Assembly (NCBI RefSeq): GCF_010119205.1
Contig: NZ_WRXM01000001.1
Span: forward strand, 434,001-498,000
Direction of reading: 5' to 3'
Source of the DNA: Haloarcula limicola
GTDB lineage: Archaea > Halobacteriota > Halobacteria > Halobacteriales > Haloarculaceae
Length of the DNA: 64,000 nt
Below, piece after piece: positions 1 to 9,995 of the stretch. Each line of letters begins with the position of its first letter. The first letter of the stretch is position 1. Below the pieces are notes generated by a model that saw only the letters and a list, made by a program, of their open reading frames with translations, was not told where the DNA came from and ran no database searches. Made by a program: the position numbers and the translations under genes.

Positions 1-1
1 G

Positions 2-1684
2 CGCGAATCCGTCCTCCGGGTCAGCGACGTCCGACAGGGCGGCTACGACGGCTCCGGAGAGCTACTCACGGACCTCCGGACCATCGCCGAGAGCCTGCGC
101 GAGAACGAGGCGGAAGTCGTCGCCGAAGCCCACGTCGACCCGCTGATTCGGAAGGTCGACACCTTCGGCTTCGCGTTCGCCAGTCTCGACCTCCGGGACC
201 ATCGGAAGATGCACACCGACGCCATCGCCGAGGCCGTCGACCGACAGGGCATCGACTACGTCGGGATGGACGAGGACGAGCGCGTCGAGTTCCTCACCGA
301 GGCCGTTTTGCAGGACGACCCCATCGTCGACATGGAGGACACCGAGGGGCTCTCGGACGACTCCACCCGCGTCTTCCGCCGCTTCCGGAAGACCGCCGAC
401 TGGCAGAACGAGTTCGGCGTCGACGCCATCGACACCTACGCGATCAGCTGGTGCGAGGAGCCGAGCCACGTGCTCGAAGTCCTCTTCCTCGCCGATCAGG
501 TCGGCATCGTCGACCTGCCGGGCTACTGCGGGCTGGACATCGTCCCGCTGCTGGAATCGGAGTACGCCCTCTCCGGTGCCCGGCGCATCATGGGGACGCT
601 GTTCGACAACGAGGCCTACTCGAAGGCCCTCGACGCCCGCGAGGGCATCCAGGAGATCATGCTGGGATACTCGGACTCCAACAAGGAGAACGGCTTCCTG
701 GCCGCTAACTGGTCGCTGTACAACAACCAGAAGCGACTCGCCAACATCACCGACGACTACGACGTGGAGATGCGCCTGTTCCACGGCCGCGGCGGCTCTA
801 TCTCCCGCGGCGGCGGCCCGATGAACGACGCGATGCTCGCGCTGCCGAACGAGACGGTGACCGGCCAGATCAAATTCACCGAGCAGGGCGAGGCCATCGC
901 CGAGAAGTACGCCAACCACGACATCGCCGAGCGCAACTTAGAGCAGATGCTCAACGCGCAGGTTCGCTCCCGCCACAACTCGATGCACGAACCCGTCGAG
1001 GAGATCCCCGACGAGTGGGCCGAGGCCATGGAGACGGCCGCCGACGCCGCCCGCGAGGAGTATCAGGACCTGCTGGAGACGGACGGCTTCGTGGAGTACT
1101 TCGAACAGGCGACGCCCATCACCGTCATCGAGAACCTCAACATGGGCTCGCGGCCGGCCTCCCGCAGCGAGGACCGCAGCGTCGACGACCTGCGCGCCAT
1201 CCCGTGGGTGTTCTCGTGGACGCAGGCCCGCTGTATCATCCCGGGCTGGTACTCGATCGCCACCGGGCTGAACGCCTATCTCGACGACGGCGGCGACATC
1301 GAGACGCTCAAGGAGATGTACGAGGAGTGGCCGTTCTTCCGGACGAAGCTCGACAACGCCTCGCTGGCGCTCGCCCGCACGGACATGGACATCGCCCGCC
1401 AGTACGCCGACCTCGCCGACGACGACCTGCGCGAGCGCATCTTCCCGCGCATCGAGGAGGAGTACCGCGAGACGGTCGATCTCGCCCTCGAGATCGGCGG
1501 CCGCGAGGGTCTACTCTCGCGCGACTGGCTGGAGGAGAACCTCGAACGGCGGAACCCGTACGTGGACCCGCTGAACCTCCTGCAGGTCCGCCTGCTGGCG
1601 CAGTCACACCTCACCGAGACCGAGAAGCGGACGCTCCGCCTGACGGTGCAGGGGGTCGCGGCCGGCATGAAGAACACCGGATAA
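2..1684 (+). CDS. ppc: Phosphoenolpyruvate carboxylase, 3' part (5' end outside window)
   Basis: The open frame enters from the left edge and codes for about 560 residues of the C-terminal part of a bacterial-type PEP carboxylase, which adds bicarbonate to PEP to give oxaloacetate. Visible family motifs are TFGFAFASLDLRDH near the left edge, GYSDSNKENG (about nt 665-694), the catalytic loop FHGRGGSISRGGGP (about nt 779-820), QGEAIAEKYA, and IPWVFSWTQAR (about nt 1199-1230). The protein ends in MKNTG, close to the usual C-terminal NTG. Family members are about 880-900 residues, so roughly 330 N-terminal residues lie outside. An internal ATG at 209 is not the start, because strong homology continues upstream of it. 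Very confident. Confidence 0.96.
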   Translation, partial: RESVLRVSDVRQGGYDGSGELLTDLRTIAESLRENEAEVVAEAHVDPLIRKVDTFGFAFASLDLRDHRKMHTDAIAEAVDRQGIDYVGMDEDERVEFLTEAVLQDDPIVDMEDTEGLSDDSTRVFRRFRKTADWQNEFGVDAIDTYAISWCEEPSHVLEVLFLADQVGIVDLPGYCGLDIVPLLESEYALSGARRIMGTLFDNEAYSKALDAREGIQEIMLGYSDSNKENGFLAANWSLYNNQKRLANITDDYDVEMRLFHGRGGSISRGGGPMNDAMLALPNETVTGQIKFTEQGEAIAEKYANHDIAERNLEQMLNAQVRSRHNSMHEPVEEIPDEWAEAMETAADAAREEYQDLLETDGFVEYFEQATPITVIENLNMGSRPASRSEDRSVDDLRAIPWVFSWTQARCIIPGWYSIATGLNAYLDDGGDIETLKEMYEEWPFFRTKLDNASLALARTDMDIARQYADLADDDLRERIFPRIEEEYRETVDLALEIGGREGLLSRDWLEENLERRNPYVDPLNLLQVRLLAQSHLTETEKRTLRLTVQGVAAGMKNTG

Positions 1685-1777
1685 CGCCGGCTCCGACGCT
1701 CGTTCGGTGCGCCGCTCCGTTACAACGGGCGTAGTAGTCACCGAAGCCTTTACTTTCGAGCCCTGTGGAGGGCCGCT

Positions 1778-2227
1778 ATGGCACTAGAGAGGATTCTCCT
1801 CGCCGTCGGACCGAACGACAAGGACCGCATCGACGAACTCGCCGCGGCCGTCACGGACATCGCCGGTCCCGCGGGGGCCAGCGTCGTCATCGCCCACGTG
1901 TTCACCGACGACGAGTACGACAACGTCGTCGACCGACTGGAGTTCGCCTCCGCCAGCGAGGCCGACCCGAACGAGGTCGCCGACCGACACACGACCGTAC
2001 GAGAACTCGAAGATCGCTTCAACGACGCTGGCATCGACTACAGCGTCCGCGGTGCCGTCGGCAACCACGGCCAGCAGATCGTCGATCTCGCCGAGGAAGA
2101 GAACGCGAACCTCGTCGTCGTCGGCGGCCGCAAGCGCTCGCCGACGGGGAAGGCCGTCTTCGGCTCCACGGCACAGGAAGTCATGCTGAACGCGCCGTGT
2201 CCGGTCACGTTCGTCCGCGGCGAGTAA
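1778..2227 (+). CDS. Universal stress protein (UspA family)
   Basis: This 149-residue single-domain cytoplasmic protein has the UspA fold signature: a hydrophobic first strand (ERILLAVGP), a central VVIAHVF strand, and the C-terminal nucleotide-binding loop GGRKRSPTGKAVFGSTAQEV, which fits the G-2x-G-9x-G-S/T ATP-binding pattern. A TTTACTTT TATA-like box about 30 bp before the ATG suggests its own leaderless promoter just after ppc. The exact physiological role cannot be read from sequence. Two more UspA proteins lie in this window (30091-30528 and 37095-37520). Family assignment is firm. Confidence 0.92.
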   Translation: MALERILLAVGPNDKDRIDELAAAVTDIAGPAGASVVIAHVFTDDEYDNVVDRLEFASASEADPNEVADRHTTVRELEDRFNDAGIDYSVRGAVGNHGQQIVDLAEEENANLVVVGGRKRSPTGKAVFGSTAQEVMLNAPCPVTFVRGE

Positions 2228-2258
2228 TTCCCGAAAAAATCGTCTTCTCGCTTTCGCG

Positions 2259-3626
2259 CTAGGCCACCAGCGCCGACTCCAGCAGCTCCAGCGGATGCCG
2301 GATCTCGTAGCCGCTGCCGTGCTCCATCTGCATCGCACACGTCGGACACTCGGTCATGCCGGTCGTCCCCTCGGCGTCTTCCATGTGGTCGAACATCTCG
2401 TCGCCGATCTCCATGGACTTCTCGTACTTCTCCTCCTTCCAGCCGTAGGTGCCGGAGATGCCCGAACAGGACTCGCCGACGTCCTCGACGCCGACGCCCT
2501 CTAAGTCGCGGAACAGCTCGACGGCCTGTCGGTCCAGCCCCTGGTTGCGGGCGTGACAGGGGGCGTGGTAGGCGAACTCGCGGGCGAGGTCGCCGGAGAC
2601 GTCGGCCGACTCTACCTCACCGCGGAGGTCCTCGTGGATGCGGAGGTACTCGACGGCCTCGAAGGTGTTCGCGGCCACCTCCTCGATGCCGTCGATGTCG
2701 AACAGCTCGGGGTACTCCTGTCGGAGCGCCATCGAACAGGAGGTACACGAGGCGATGGCGTCGTAGCCCTCCTCGACGAGGTCGGCCATCGAGGAGACGT
2801 TGACCTCGGCGTGGCGGCGGGCGTCGTCCAGCATCCCGTTCGCGAACATCGGCGTCCCCGAACACTTCTGTTCGGGCGCGACGACCTCGTAGCCGAAGTG
2901 CTCGTAGACGCGGACCATCGCCTTGCCGACCTCGGGCGTGTTGTAATTCGAGTAACAGCCGTGGAAGTACGCCACCTTCTTCTCGGCGTCCGCGGGGTCG
3001 CCCAGCCGCTCGCGGGCGCGCCGGGCGTTCCGCCGCGAGGCGTCCGCGCCGCCGCGGTCGGCCCACCACTCGCGGAATGTCTGCTGTGCGAACTCGGGGA
3101 AGTCGCGCTCGCTGGTGATGCCCATCGTCTTCTCCATGACCCAGCGGGCGGGACCGAAGTTCATGGCGAAGTTCGCCACCTTCGGGGCCTTGCTCGCGAA
3201 CCACGCCGAGGTCCGGTAGTTGGCGAGGATCCGGTTGCGGACGTACTCCACGGAGAACTTGTCCATCTGCTCGCTGACGTACTCCCCGCGGGCGGTGTTG
3301 TGCATCTGCGAGAGCGGGACGCCCGACGGACAGGCGTTGTCACAGCGCATGCAGTTCGAGCAGTCCATCACCGAGTCGTCGATATCGTAGCCGTCGTCGG
3401 TCTGCTTGAGTCGCCACTGCTCGGGGCCCTGGAACTTCGGGCCGGGGAAGTCGTCGTCCACCTCCGCGACCGGGCAGTTCGTATCGCAGATCGAGCACTT
3501 GTAACAGGCGTCCGCGCCCGGCCGCAGGTCGAAGTCGTCGCTCTCGGGGAACACTTCGGTCGGCTCGAAGTCCTCGCCCGTGTTCGGTGCAACTGGGTCG
3601 AAGTCTGGGGATTCTGCGTCGCTCAT
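2259..3626 (-). CDS. glpC: Anaerobic glycerol-3-phosphate dehydrogenase subunit C (iron-sulfur/CCG subunit)
   Basis: This 455-residue protein is the membrane-anchoring, electron-transferring subunit that carries electrons from GlpAB toward quinone. Two 4Fe-4S motifs sit near the N-terminus (CYKCSICDTNCP about residue 41, CSNCMRCDNACP about residue 89). Two CCG-type domains follow. In both the usual CCG reads CSG (EQKCSGTPMF and ESCSGISGTYG), with partner CxxC motifs CTSC and CPTC, likely binding non-cubane clusters or haem. The start ATG overlaps the glpB stop by 4 nt (ATGA), so the two are translationally coupled. It is the last gene of the glpABC operon. Confidence 0.93.
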   Translation of the reverse strand: MSDAESPDFDPVAPNTGEDFEPTEVFPESDDFDLRPGADACYKCSICDTNCPVAEVDDDFPGPKFQGPEQWRLKQTDDGYDIDDSVMDCSNCMRCDNACPSGVPLSQMHNTARGEYVSEQMDKFSVEYVRNRILANYRTSAWFASKAPKVANFAMNFGPARWVMEKTMGITSERDFPEFAQQTFREWWADRGGADASRRNARRARERLGDPADAEKKVAYFHGCYSNYNTPEVGKAMVRVYEHFGYEVVAPEQKCSGTPMFANGMLDDARRHAEVNVSSMADLVEEGYDAIASCTSCSMALRQEYPELFDIDGIEEVAANTFEAVEYLRIHEDLRGEVESADVSGDLAREFAYHAPCHARNQGLDRQAVELFRDLEGVGVEDVGESCSGISGTYGWKEEKYEKSMEIGDEMFDHMEDAEGTTGMTECPTCAMQMEHGSGYEIRHPLELLESALVA

Positions 3627-4894
3627 CGTAGTTCCTCCACGGCGTTCGTGCCCGCCGCGTAGCCGGTCGCAATCGAGACGCCGCCGCCGGACTTCTCCGC
3701 CGCGAAGTCGTAGCCGCCCAGCACGCTCCCGGCGGCTCGGACGTTCTCGAACTCCACGTCGCCGTCGGCCGAGAGCGGCTGCATCCGCCCGTCCGTCTCG
3801 ACGCCGAACCCGGCGAAGGGGTGGTCGCCGAACACCTCGGTGTCGAACCAGTCGTAGCGGTCGGCCGGGTGGGGAACGTGACAGTCGAATATCGGTTCGC
3901 TGACGCCCTCGCGGTCGGATTCGATGCCCTTCCCGACGAGGCCGCCGGTAGCGAGGACGAACTGCTCGGCCGCGTAGGGGATCTCCGCGCCGTTCTTCTC
4001 GACGAAGACGCGCTCTACGTGCTCGTCGCCCTCGTAGGAGACGACCGGATTCCCGGTCTCGATGCTCGCACCGGCTTCGTCGAGAGCCGCGAAAAGCCGG
4101 TCTTCGAGGCGGAGACCGGGCAGCGACGGCGGTCCCATCGGCACCTCGAAGACGTCGACGCCCATCTGCTCGCTCAGCGCCGCCCGGATCGCGGCGGGGT
4201 GGTCGTCACCGAGGACCGCCGGGAAGCCGACGCGCTCCTCGTCCTCGATGAGCGGGTTCACTCGCTGGGCGAGCGCTTCGCGGGCCGGTCGCTTCCGGCC
4301 GCGGACCGCCACCTCGCTGTCGGTATCGAGCAGTTTCGCGTATCGCGTCACCTTCGCGTCGGCGCGCAGGTCGCCCGGGAACTGAATCGTCTCCCCGCGC
4401 ACGTCGAAGGGGACGCCCGCCGCTTCGAGGTGCGAGGCGACGTGAGGCGCGTCGAAATCGGTCATCGACTCGATGCCGACCAGCAGCGCGTCCCGGTCGT
4501 CGCTCGCCAGTCCCGCCGCCGCGCTCCGTGGGTATCGGGCGGTCGGTTTGACGGTCCCGCCGTGGGTCGGCAGGAGCGCGTTGGTGTCGGTGTGTCCCCC
4601 CTCGTAATCGGTCACGTCGTCGAACAGCGCCATCGCCTCGCGAACCGTCTCGACGCCGACGGTGCTGTAGGGATGCGAGTCCGGCAGGTCCGTCATCGCC
4701 GCGTACGGGTCGGTCAGCGGTCCCTCGCCGTCGGGCGTGTAGCCGAGCAGATCGACCAGCCCGGAGGCCTGCCGGAGCGTGCTCTGCTTGTAGGAGAGCA
4801 GGCGCACGTCCGCGCCCTCGCGGGCGGTGGCGAGCGCGCTCGTCAGTCCCGCGAGTCCGCCGCCGACGACCAGCACCTCCGACTCAATCGCCAT
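3623..4894 (-). CDS. glpB: Anaerobic glycerol-3-phosphate dehydrogenase subunit B
   Basis: This 423-residue flavoprotein subunit of the GlpABC complex has an N-terminal dinucleotide-binding fold ([20 protein letters not shown]) and the C-terminal flavin-contact motif [19 protein letters not shown] followed by GYAAG. In known GlpB this subunit binds flavin and passes electrons from GlpA to GlpC. It overlaps glpA by 11 nt at its start and glpC by 4 nt at its end, a tightly coupled operon. Length matches the bacterial and archaeal GlpB family (about 420). Confidence 0.93.
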   Translation of the reverse strand: MAIESEVLVVGGGLAGLTSALATAREGADVRLLSYKQSTLRQASGLVDLLGYTPDGEGPLTDPYAAMTDLPDSHPYSTVGVETVREAMALFDDVTDYEGGHTDTNALLPTHGGTVKPTARYPRSAAAGLASDDRDALLVGIESMTDFDAPHVASHLEAAGVPFDVRGETIQFPGDLRADAKVTRYAKLLDTDSEVAVRGRKRPAREALAQRVNPLIEDEERVGFPAVLGDDHPAAIRAALSEQMGVDVFEVPMGPPSLPGLRLEDRLFAALDEAGASIETGNPVVSYEGDEHVERVFVEKNGAEIPYAAEQFVLATGGLVGKGIESDREGVSEPIFDCHVPHPADRYDWFDTEVFGDHPFAGFGVETDGRMQPLSADGDVEFENVRAAGSVLGGYDFAAEKSGGGVSIATGYAAGTNAVEELR

Positions 4895-6611
4895 TCCGTC
4901 CTCCGTCGGCGGCGACGTTCGCCGCGCCCGCGGCGTCGCCGTGGTCGACGCCCGTATCGAAGGCGGCGAAGTCGACCGGATCGCCTCCGGCTGGGTCGTG
5001 GTCGCGGTTCTGCGTCGTCGCGTGCAGGGCGTAGTTCAACATCGCTTGGGAGAGCTGCTGGCCCCACAGCGCGTGGCGCTGACCCTTCCAGCGCTCCTGG
5101 AGCAGTTCGTCCCACGCCCGTCGGACGACCCCCTCCTCGTACTCGGGGTGGAGCTCGCTCGCCATCCGGTGACAGCAGATGCCCCCCTGGCAGTTCCCCA
5201 TCGACGCGCGGGTGCGGATGCGGACGGCGTTCAGGTCCGACCCCGACTGCCCGATGGCGTCCTGAATCTCGGCGCGAGTGACGCCCTCGCACTCACAGAC
5301 GGTGGGATTCGGGCTGTCGGTCTTGAGCACCTCGTCGGCCCGCGAACCGAGGCGTTCGACGCTCCGGCGACCGATGGGCGAACGGAGACCGAACTCGTCC
5401 ATGTAGTCGCGCAAGACCGAGAAGTCCTCGCTGCCGGGCAGCGGCTCCTCGGCGGTGCGACAGTCGGCGTCGATGCCGAACTTCCCGCAGACGTGGTCGG
5501 ATATCTGCTCGCCCATCATCCGGTAGGTGGTGAACTTCCCGCCGACGATGCTGGTCATGCCCGGCAGGTCGTCGCGCTCGTCGTGGTCCAAGAGGAAGAA
5601 ATCGCGCGTGATGTCGGTCGGGTCCGTGCTGCCCACGTCCGGCGGTTCATACAGCGGCCGGACGCCCCAGAACGACCGGATAGTTCGGGCCTCTTCGAGC
5701 ATCGGAACGAGCTCCGACAGCGTCTCGATCATCAGGTCGACCTCCCACTGCTCTTCGGGGTAGTCCTCGGGGTCCTCGACCTCCTCGTCGGTGGTACCGA
5801 GGATGGCGGTCGTCTCGTGGGGGACGACGATGTCGGCGTCGCCCTTGGGCCGACAGCGGTTGATGACCGTATCGACCTGTCGGACGTTCATGATCGTCAT
5901 GACGCCCTTCGAGGGGCGGACCGCGATGTCGACGCCGGCCATGTCGCCGATTCGGCCGGCCCACGCGCCCGTCGCGTTGACGACGTAGTCGGCTCGAATC
6001 TCCTCTTTGCCGCCTTCCTTCCCGTGGACCCGCGTGCCCGGCCCGGAGGTGTGTTCGACTTCGAGGCCGACGACCTCGCCGCCCTCTACGAGGAGGTCCG
6101 TCACCTTCGAGTGGGTCTCGATGCGCGCGCCGTGTTCCTGTGCGCTGCCGGCGTTGGCCACGACCAGACGGAACGGATCGATGGCTCCGTCTGGGACCAC
6201 GATGGCCTTCTCGATGTCCTTCGCCAGATGCGGCTCCATCGAACGCGCCTCCTCGCGGGAGACGACTTTCGCCGGAATGCCACATTCCTCACAGCCCGAC
6301 AGTTTCTCCTGAAAGTACTCCTCGCTGTCCTCGGGTCGCTTGACGAACATCCCGCCGGTCATCTCCACGCAGTGACTGGCGATGTCACGGAGGACGCGGT
6401 TCTCCTCTATGCACTCGGTCGCGCTGGCCTGGTCCGAGACGGCGTAGCGACCGCCGCTGTGGAGGAGGCCGTGCATCCGCCCGGTCGTGCCGTGCGTGAG
6501 GTTGCCCTGCTCGACGAGCGTCACGTCGAGACCGCGCATGGCGAGGTCGCGGGCGATGCCCACGCCGGTCGAGCCGCCGCCGATGACGGCGATGTGTGGT
6601 GTCGATCCCAT
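4884..6611 (-). CDS. glpA: Anaerobic glycerol-3-phosphate dehydrogenase subunit A
   Basis: This 575-residue catalytic subunit oxidises sn-glycerol 3-phosphate to dihydroxyacetone phosphate. The FAD Rossmann motif [18 protein letters not shown] is at the N-terminus, followed by the DAO-family segment [17 protein letters not shown]. The C-terminal third carries a BFD-like [2Fe-2S] module ([12 protein letters not shown] ... [12 protein letters not shown]). A tail of about 60 residues rich in D, A and G follows. It is the first gene of glpABC. Its promoter region holds an AT-rich AAAATAAAG about 35-40 nt before the ATG. glpK is divergent upstream, so glycerol phosphorylation and G3P oxidation are encoded back to back. 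Confidence 0.95.
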   Translation of the reverse strand: MGSTPHIAVIGGGSTGVGIARDLAMRGLDVTLVEQGNLTHGTTGRMHGLLHSGGRYAVSDQASATECIEENRVLRDIASHCVEMTGGMFVKRPEDSEEYFQEKLSGCEECGIPAKVVSREEARSMEPHLAKDIEKAIVVPDGAIDPFRLVVANAGSAQEHGARIETHSKVTDLLVEGGEVVGLEVEHTSGPGTRVHGKEGGKEEIRADYVVNATGAWAGRIGDMAGVDIAVRPSKGVMTIMNVRQVDTVINRCRPKGDADIVVPHETTAILGTTDEEVEDPEDYPEEQWEVDLMIETLSELVPMLEEARTIRSFWGVRPLYEPPDVGSTDPTDITRDFFLLDHDERDDLPGMTSIVGGKFTTYRMMGEQISDHVCGKFGIDADCRTAEEPLPGSEDFSVLRDYMDEFGLRSPIGRRSVERLGSRADEVLKTDSPNPTVCECEGVTRAEIQDAIGQSGSDLNAVRIRTRASMGNCQGGICCHRMASELHPEYEEGVVRRAWDELLQERWKGQRHALWGQQLSQAMLNYALHATTQNRDHDPAGGDPVDFAAFDTGVDHGDAAGAANVAADGGRNGD

Positions 6612-7214
6612 CTGCTATAGTCGGCCTTCGATTCGCACGCACTTTATTTTACCGTTGAACCCCCTCCCTACAGTAAATTTCATCGGTAATCGTGACTATT
6701 TCGTCGTCGACGGTCGTGATAGAGAGGTGCGTTCACAGATATCACGAAAACGATCGGGATGACATGAAGCGGAGTCAGAGGACACGAAACGGCGCAGTAC
6801 GAGGCTATCTCGATTCGGAGCCGCTCGTCGACACGGGCGGAGATTCGTTACTACCGATTTCCTATCGCCGATAACTGACGGGGATCTTCATCGGTACCGC
6901 GATCCGCCGTAGACGCCGCTCACTCTCTTCGAACGTGCCGTTCGGAAAGTACGGTCCGATGTTCAGTGCTTGGAAGAAGCCAGCGTCTCTCGACTGCGTG
7001 AAATTACCGGGTCGCCCGCATAGACGTTCGGGACCCAATCGACGGTCGGACCGACGATTCGAAGGTCGACGACGAGCCGATCTCCGCCTGTAGTTCGCCT
7101 CTGGAGCCTGTGCCACGAGATATTACCTTCGTGAGTTACTACCTTCGCTCGGAAAGTGAGAAAACGACTGCTCGTCACGAATATTTTATGCGTAGCCGGC
7201 AGTTAGCAGTAATC

Positions 7215-7222
7215 TTTATAAT
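7215..7222 (+). promoter_or_regulatory. Predicted TATA box of glpK
   Basis: TTTATAAT lies about 72-79 bp before the glpK ATG. Transcription would begin near 7243-7248, giving an untranslated leader of about 45-50 nt. That is unusual in a window where many genes look leaderless. The predicted start falls on the left arm of the 7237-7265 inverted repeat. Confidence 0.55.
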
Positions 7223-7236
7223 GATTCACCATATTG

Positions 7237-7265
7237 TTTACCAGCAAGGCAAGGCCTCTGGTAAA
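7237..7265. promoter_or_regulatory. Inverted repeat, candidate operator of glpK
   Basis: The arms TTTACCAG (7237-7244) and CTGGTAAA (7258-7265) are perfect 8-bp inverted repeats with a 13-bp spacer, so arm centres are 21 bp apart, about two helical turns. That geometry suits a dimeric winged-helix repressor or activator. The site overlaps the expected transcription start. The bound protein is unknown. Confidence 0.5.
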
Positions 7266-7293
7266 TAAGGTCTGCCCGACGGAGTACACACGA

Positions 7294-8826
7294 ATGTCAG
7301 ACACGTACGTCGCGTCGATCGATCAGGGAACGACAGGCACGCGGTTCATGGTGTTCGACCACAGCGGACAGGTCGTCGCCAACGCCTACGAGAAACACGA
7401 GCAGATCTACCCCGAGCCCGGCTGGGTCGAACACGACCCCCTCGAAATCTGGGAGAATACGCAGGATGTCGTCCGGCAGGGACTCGAAGACGGCGGCATC
7501 GAGGCGAGCCAACTCGAAGCGCTGGGCATCACCAATCAGCGCGAGACCACCGTCGTCTGGGATAGAGAGACCGGCAAGCCCGTCCACAACGCCTTAGTCT
7601 GGCAGGATCGCCGGACCACCGACCGCGTCGAGGAACTGCAAGAGGCCGGAAAAGTCGACGAGATCCGAGAGAAGACGGGGTTAGAGGCGGACGCGTACTT
7701 CTCGGCGACGAAGACCGAGTGGATCCTCGATAACGCCGAACCGCTGAAGATGCAGAGCGCCCGCGGCGAGAGTCTCCGCGACCGCGCCGAGGCCGGCGAG
7801 CTCATGATGGGCACCATCGACGCCTGGCTCATCTACAACCTCACGGGCAACCACATCACCGACGTCACCAACGCCTCCCGGACGATGCTCTACGACATCC
7901 GGGAGATGGAGTGGGACGAGGACCTTCTCGAGGAGTTCGGCGTCGACGAATCGATGCTCCCCGAAGTACGACCCTCCTCGGACGAGGAGTACTACGGCCA
8001 CACCGACCCCGACGGCTTCCTCGGCGAGGAGATCCCCGTCGCCGGCGCGCTCGGCGACCAGCAGGCCGCGCTGTTCGGCCAGACCTGTTTCGACGAGGGC
8101 GACGCGAAGAACACCTACGGCACCGGGTCGTTCTACCTGATGAACACCGGTAACGAGGCCGTCGAGTCCGAGCACGGACTGCTGACGACGATCGGCTTCC
8201 AGATGTCCGGCGAGCCGGTCCAATATGCCCTCGAAGGGTCCATCTTCATCACGGGCGCGGCCATCGAGTGGCTCGAAGACGTGGACCTGATCAACAACGC
8301 CGCGCAGACGGCCGAACTCGCTCGTTCGGTCGACTCGACGGACGGCGTCTACATGGTCCCGGCCTTTACCGGTCTCGGTGCGCCGCACTGGGACGGACGC
8401 GCACGCGGGACGATAGTGGGGATGACTCGCGGGACCCGCAAGGAACACATCGTGCGGGCGACCCTGGAGTCCATCGCCTACCAGACCCGCGACGTCGCCG
8501 AGGCCATGGAGGCCGACTCCGGCGTCGAGATGACGTCGCTGCGCGTGGACGGCGGGGCGGTCAAGAACAACTTCCTCTGCCAGCTCCAGTCCGACATCAT
8601 CCAGACGGACATCGCCCGGCCCGAAGTCGACGAGACGACCGCGCTCGGATCGGCCTACGCCGCCGGGTTAGCCGTCGGCTACTGGGAGACCGTGGACGAA
8701 CTTCGGGACAACTGGCAGATCGACCGCGAGTTCAGCGCCGAGATGGACGCCGAGGAGGCCGACAGGATGTACGGGCGCTGGGACGACGCCGTCGAGCGCT
8801 CGCTCGACTGGGCACGGGAGGAGTGA
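7294..8826 (+). CDS. glpK: Glycerol kinase
   Basis: This 510-residue FGGY-family kinase phosphorylates glycerol with ATP to sn-glycerol 3-phosphate, the substrate of the divergent GlpABC. Motifs seen are the N-terminal phosphate-binding SIDQGTTGTRFMVFD, the GALGDQQAALFGQTC segment, the GTGSF loop, and the FGGY signature region APHWDGRARGTIVGMTRGT. The in-frame ATG at 7234 was rejected as the start: MSDTYVASIDQG at 7294 matches the family N-terminus, while the preceding 20 residues span the predicted promoter and operator. Four bases separate it from the membrane gene at 8830. Confidence 0.97.
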   Translation: MSDTYVASIDQGTTGTRFMVFDHSGQVVANAYEKHEQIYPEPGWVEHDPLEIWENTQDVVRQGLEDGGIEASQLEALGITNQRETTVVWDRETGKPVHNALVWQDRRTTDRVEELQEAGKVDEIREKTGLEADAYFSATKTEWILDNAEPLKMQSARGESLRDRAEAGELMMGTIDAWLIYNLTGNHITDVTNASRTMLYDIREMEWDEDLLEEFGVDESMLPEVRPSSDEEYYGHTDPDGFLGEEIPVAGALGDQQAALFGQTCFDEGDAKNTYGTGSFYLMNTGNEAVESEHGLLTTIGFQMSGEPVQYALEGSIFITGAAIEWLEDVDLINNAAQTAELARSVDSTDGVYMVPAFTGLGAPHWDGRARGTIVGMTRGTRKEHIVRATLESIAYQTRDVAEAMEADSGVEMTSLRVDGGAVKNNFLCQLQSDIIQTDIARPEVDETTALGSAYAAGLAVGYWETVDELRDNWQIDREFSAEMDAEEADRMYGRWDDAVERSLDWAREE

Positions 8827-8829
8827 CCG

Positions 8830-9933
8830 ATGTCTGGTGAGCTACTCCTCCAGATTCCGGTCATCGGCGTCGAGGTGTCGCGGTTCGTCGCCCTCCTGCT
8901 CGCCGCCTTCGCGGGCGGTGCGTTCGGGGCTGCGCTCGGCGCGCTCCCGGCGTTCTGTTTCACGGGGTTCATGGTCATCGCCGGCGAGGCGGTGAACATC
9001 CTCACGGCCGAACTGGGTTCGGTCGGTGATATCCCCGCCGGTGACATCGCCGTCGGCATCACCGGCAGCGTCGCGTTCGGACCGGTGTTCGGCCCGCACG
9101 TCGCCTTCGCCGGCGGCGCGGCCGCGGCCGCCTACGCCGCGAAGAACGACGGGATGCCCGACCCGGCGGACGGTGACTACCACCCCGCGAAGGACATCGC
9201 CTACGCGCTCGGGACCCGACCGGACATCCTCGCCGTCGGCGGCGCGTTCGGCATCTTCGGAATGCTCGTCGCGCGAATCTCCGGCGGACTCGCGCTCCCG
9301 TGGGACCCGATCGCGATGGGCGTCGTCCTCTCTGCCGTCGTCCACCGACTCGCCTTCGGGTATCCCCTCATCGGCAAGGTGCGCGGCAGCGGCGTCTTCG
9401 ACATGACGCCCTTCGAAGGCGGGAAGATGCGGATGGAGCAAGTCGAGGGCGAGGAGGTCGCGACCGACGGCGGATACGCCGCTCAGCGCCCCGCAGTCGA
9501 GCCGTGGCTCCCGCACCAGTATAAGTGGGCGGGCGTGCTCATGATAGGAAGCGTGACCGGCATCCTCGCCGGGTGGACCGCGATCATCACGAACAGCGCC
9601 TTCCTCGCGTTCGGTATCTCCGCGGCGCTGCTGACGTTCCTGAACCTCGGCGTCGAGAAGATCCCGGTGACACACCACATGACGCTCCCGGCCAGCACGG
9701 CCGCGCTAGCCGTCATGCCCCTCGGTATGGGCGAACCCGTGACGCTCGTCGTAGCCGCGGCGTTCGGCGTCATCGGCGCGCTCGCGGGCGAAGTCGTCCA
9801 GCGCACCTTCTACGCTCACTCCGACACCCACTTCGACCCGCCGGCGGCGGCGATCGTGGTCGCGACGTTCGTCATCGCGATCCTGGCGATAGTCGGCGTC
9901 TTCCCCACCTCCGTGTGGATTCCGCTGCCGTAA
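8830..9933 (+). CDS. Polytopic membrane protein, probable glycerol transporter/facilitator
   Basis: This 367-residue protein has about nine or ten hydrophobic segments, starting near residues 17-40, with many Gly/Ala helix pairs. A polar, probably cytoplasmic loop lies at about 185-225. GAGGAGTGACCG just before the ATG supplies a Shine-Dalgarno match, and it starts 4 nt after glpK, so the two are co-transcribed. It does not show MIP/aquaporin NPA motifs, so it is not GlpF. As I recall, haloarchaea keep a gene of this type beside glpK and it is assumed to handle glycerol uptake; that role is inference from position. Repeated GxxGAALG-like stretches hint at an internally duplicated fold. Confidence 0.7.
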   Translation: MSGELLLQIPVIGVEVSRFVALLLAAFAGGAFGAALGALPAFCFTGFMVIAGEAVNILTAELGSVGDIPAGDIAVGITGSVAFGPVFGPHVAFAGGAAAAAYAAKNDGMPDPADGDYHPAKDIAYALGTRPDILAVGGAFGIFGMLVARISGGLALPWDPIAMGVVLSAVVHRLAFGYPLIGKVRGSGVFDMTPFEGGKMRMEQVEGEEVATDGGYAAQRPAVEPWLPHQYKWAGVLMIGSVTGILAGWTAIITNSAFLAFGISAALLTFLNLGVEKIPVTHHMTLPASTAALAVMPLGMGEPVTLVVAAAFGVIGALAGEVVQRTFYAHSDTHFDPPAAAIVVATFVIAILAIVGVFPTSVWIPLP

Positions 9934-9995
9934 GCGGTTCGTACGGCTTTTAACTCACTACTTCGGACTAGCGGTACTCACGACTCAGCCAATCT

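Larger units (their letters stand above)
6612..7293. other. Intergenic region between divergent glpABC and glpK
   Basis: These 682 bp hold the promoters of the two glycerol operons. No protein frame is convincing: the short frames here lack a recognisable family, a ribosome binding site or halophile-like composition. AT-rich promoter-like segments lie at both ends. A perfect inverted repeat (7237-7265) lies between the glpK TATA box and its ATG. No tRNA or structured RNA was recognised. Confidence 0.7.

Noticed and set aside
62-919. Long minus-strand frame antisense to PEP carboxylase
   Set aside because: It mirrors the codon bias of ppc on the other strand; the translation is Val/Glu/Arg-rich without any family motif.
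9934-9995. Replication origin next to the Orc1/Cdc6-like gene
   Set aside because: The gap is only 62 bp, and no ORB-like inverted repeats or AT-rich unwinding element are visible.
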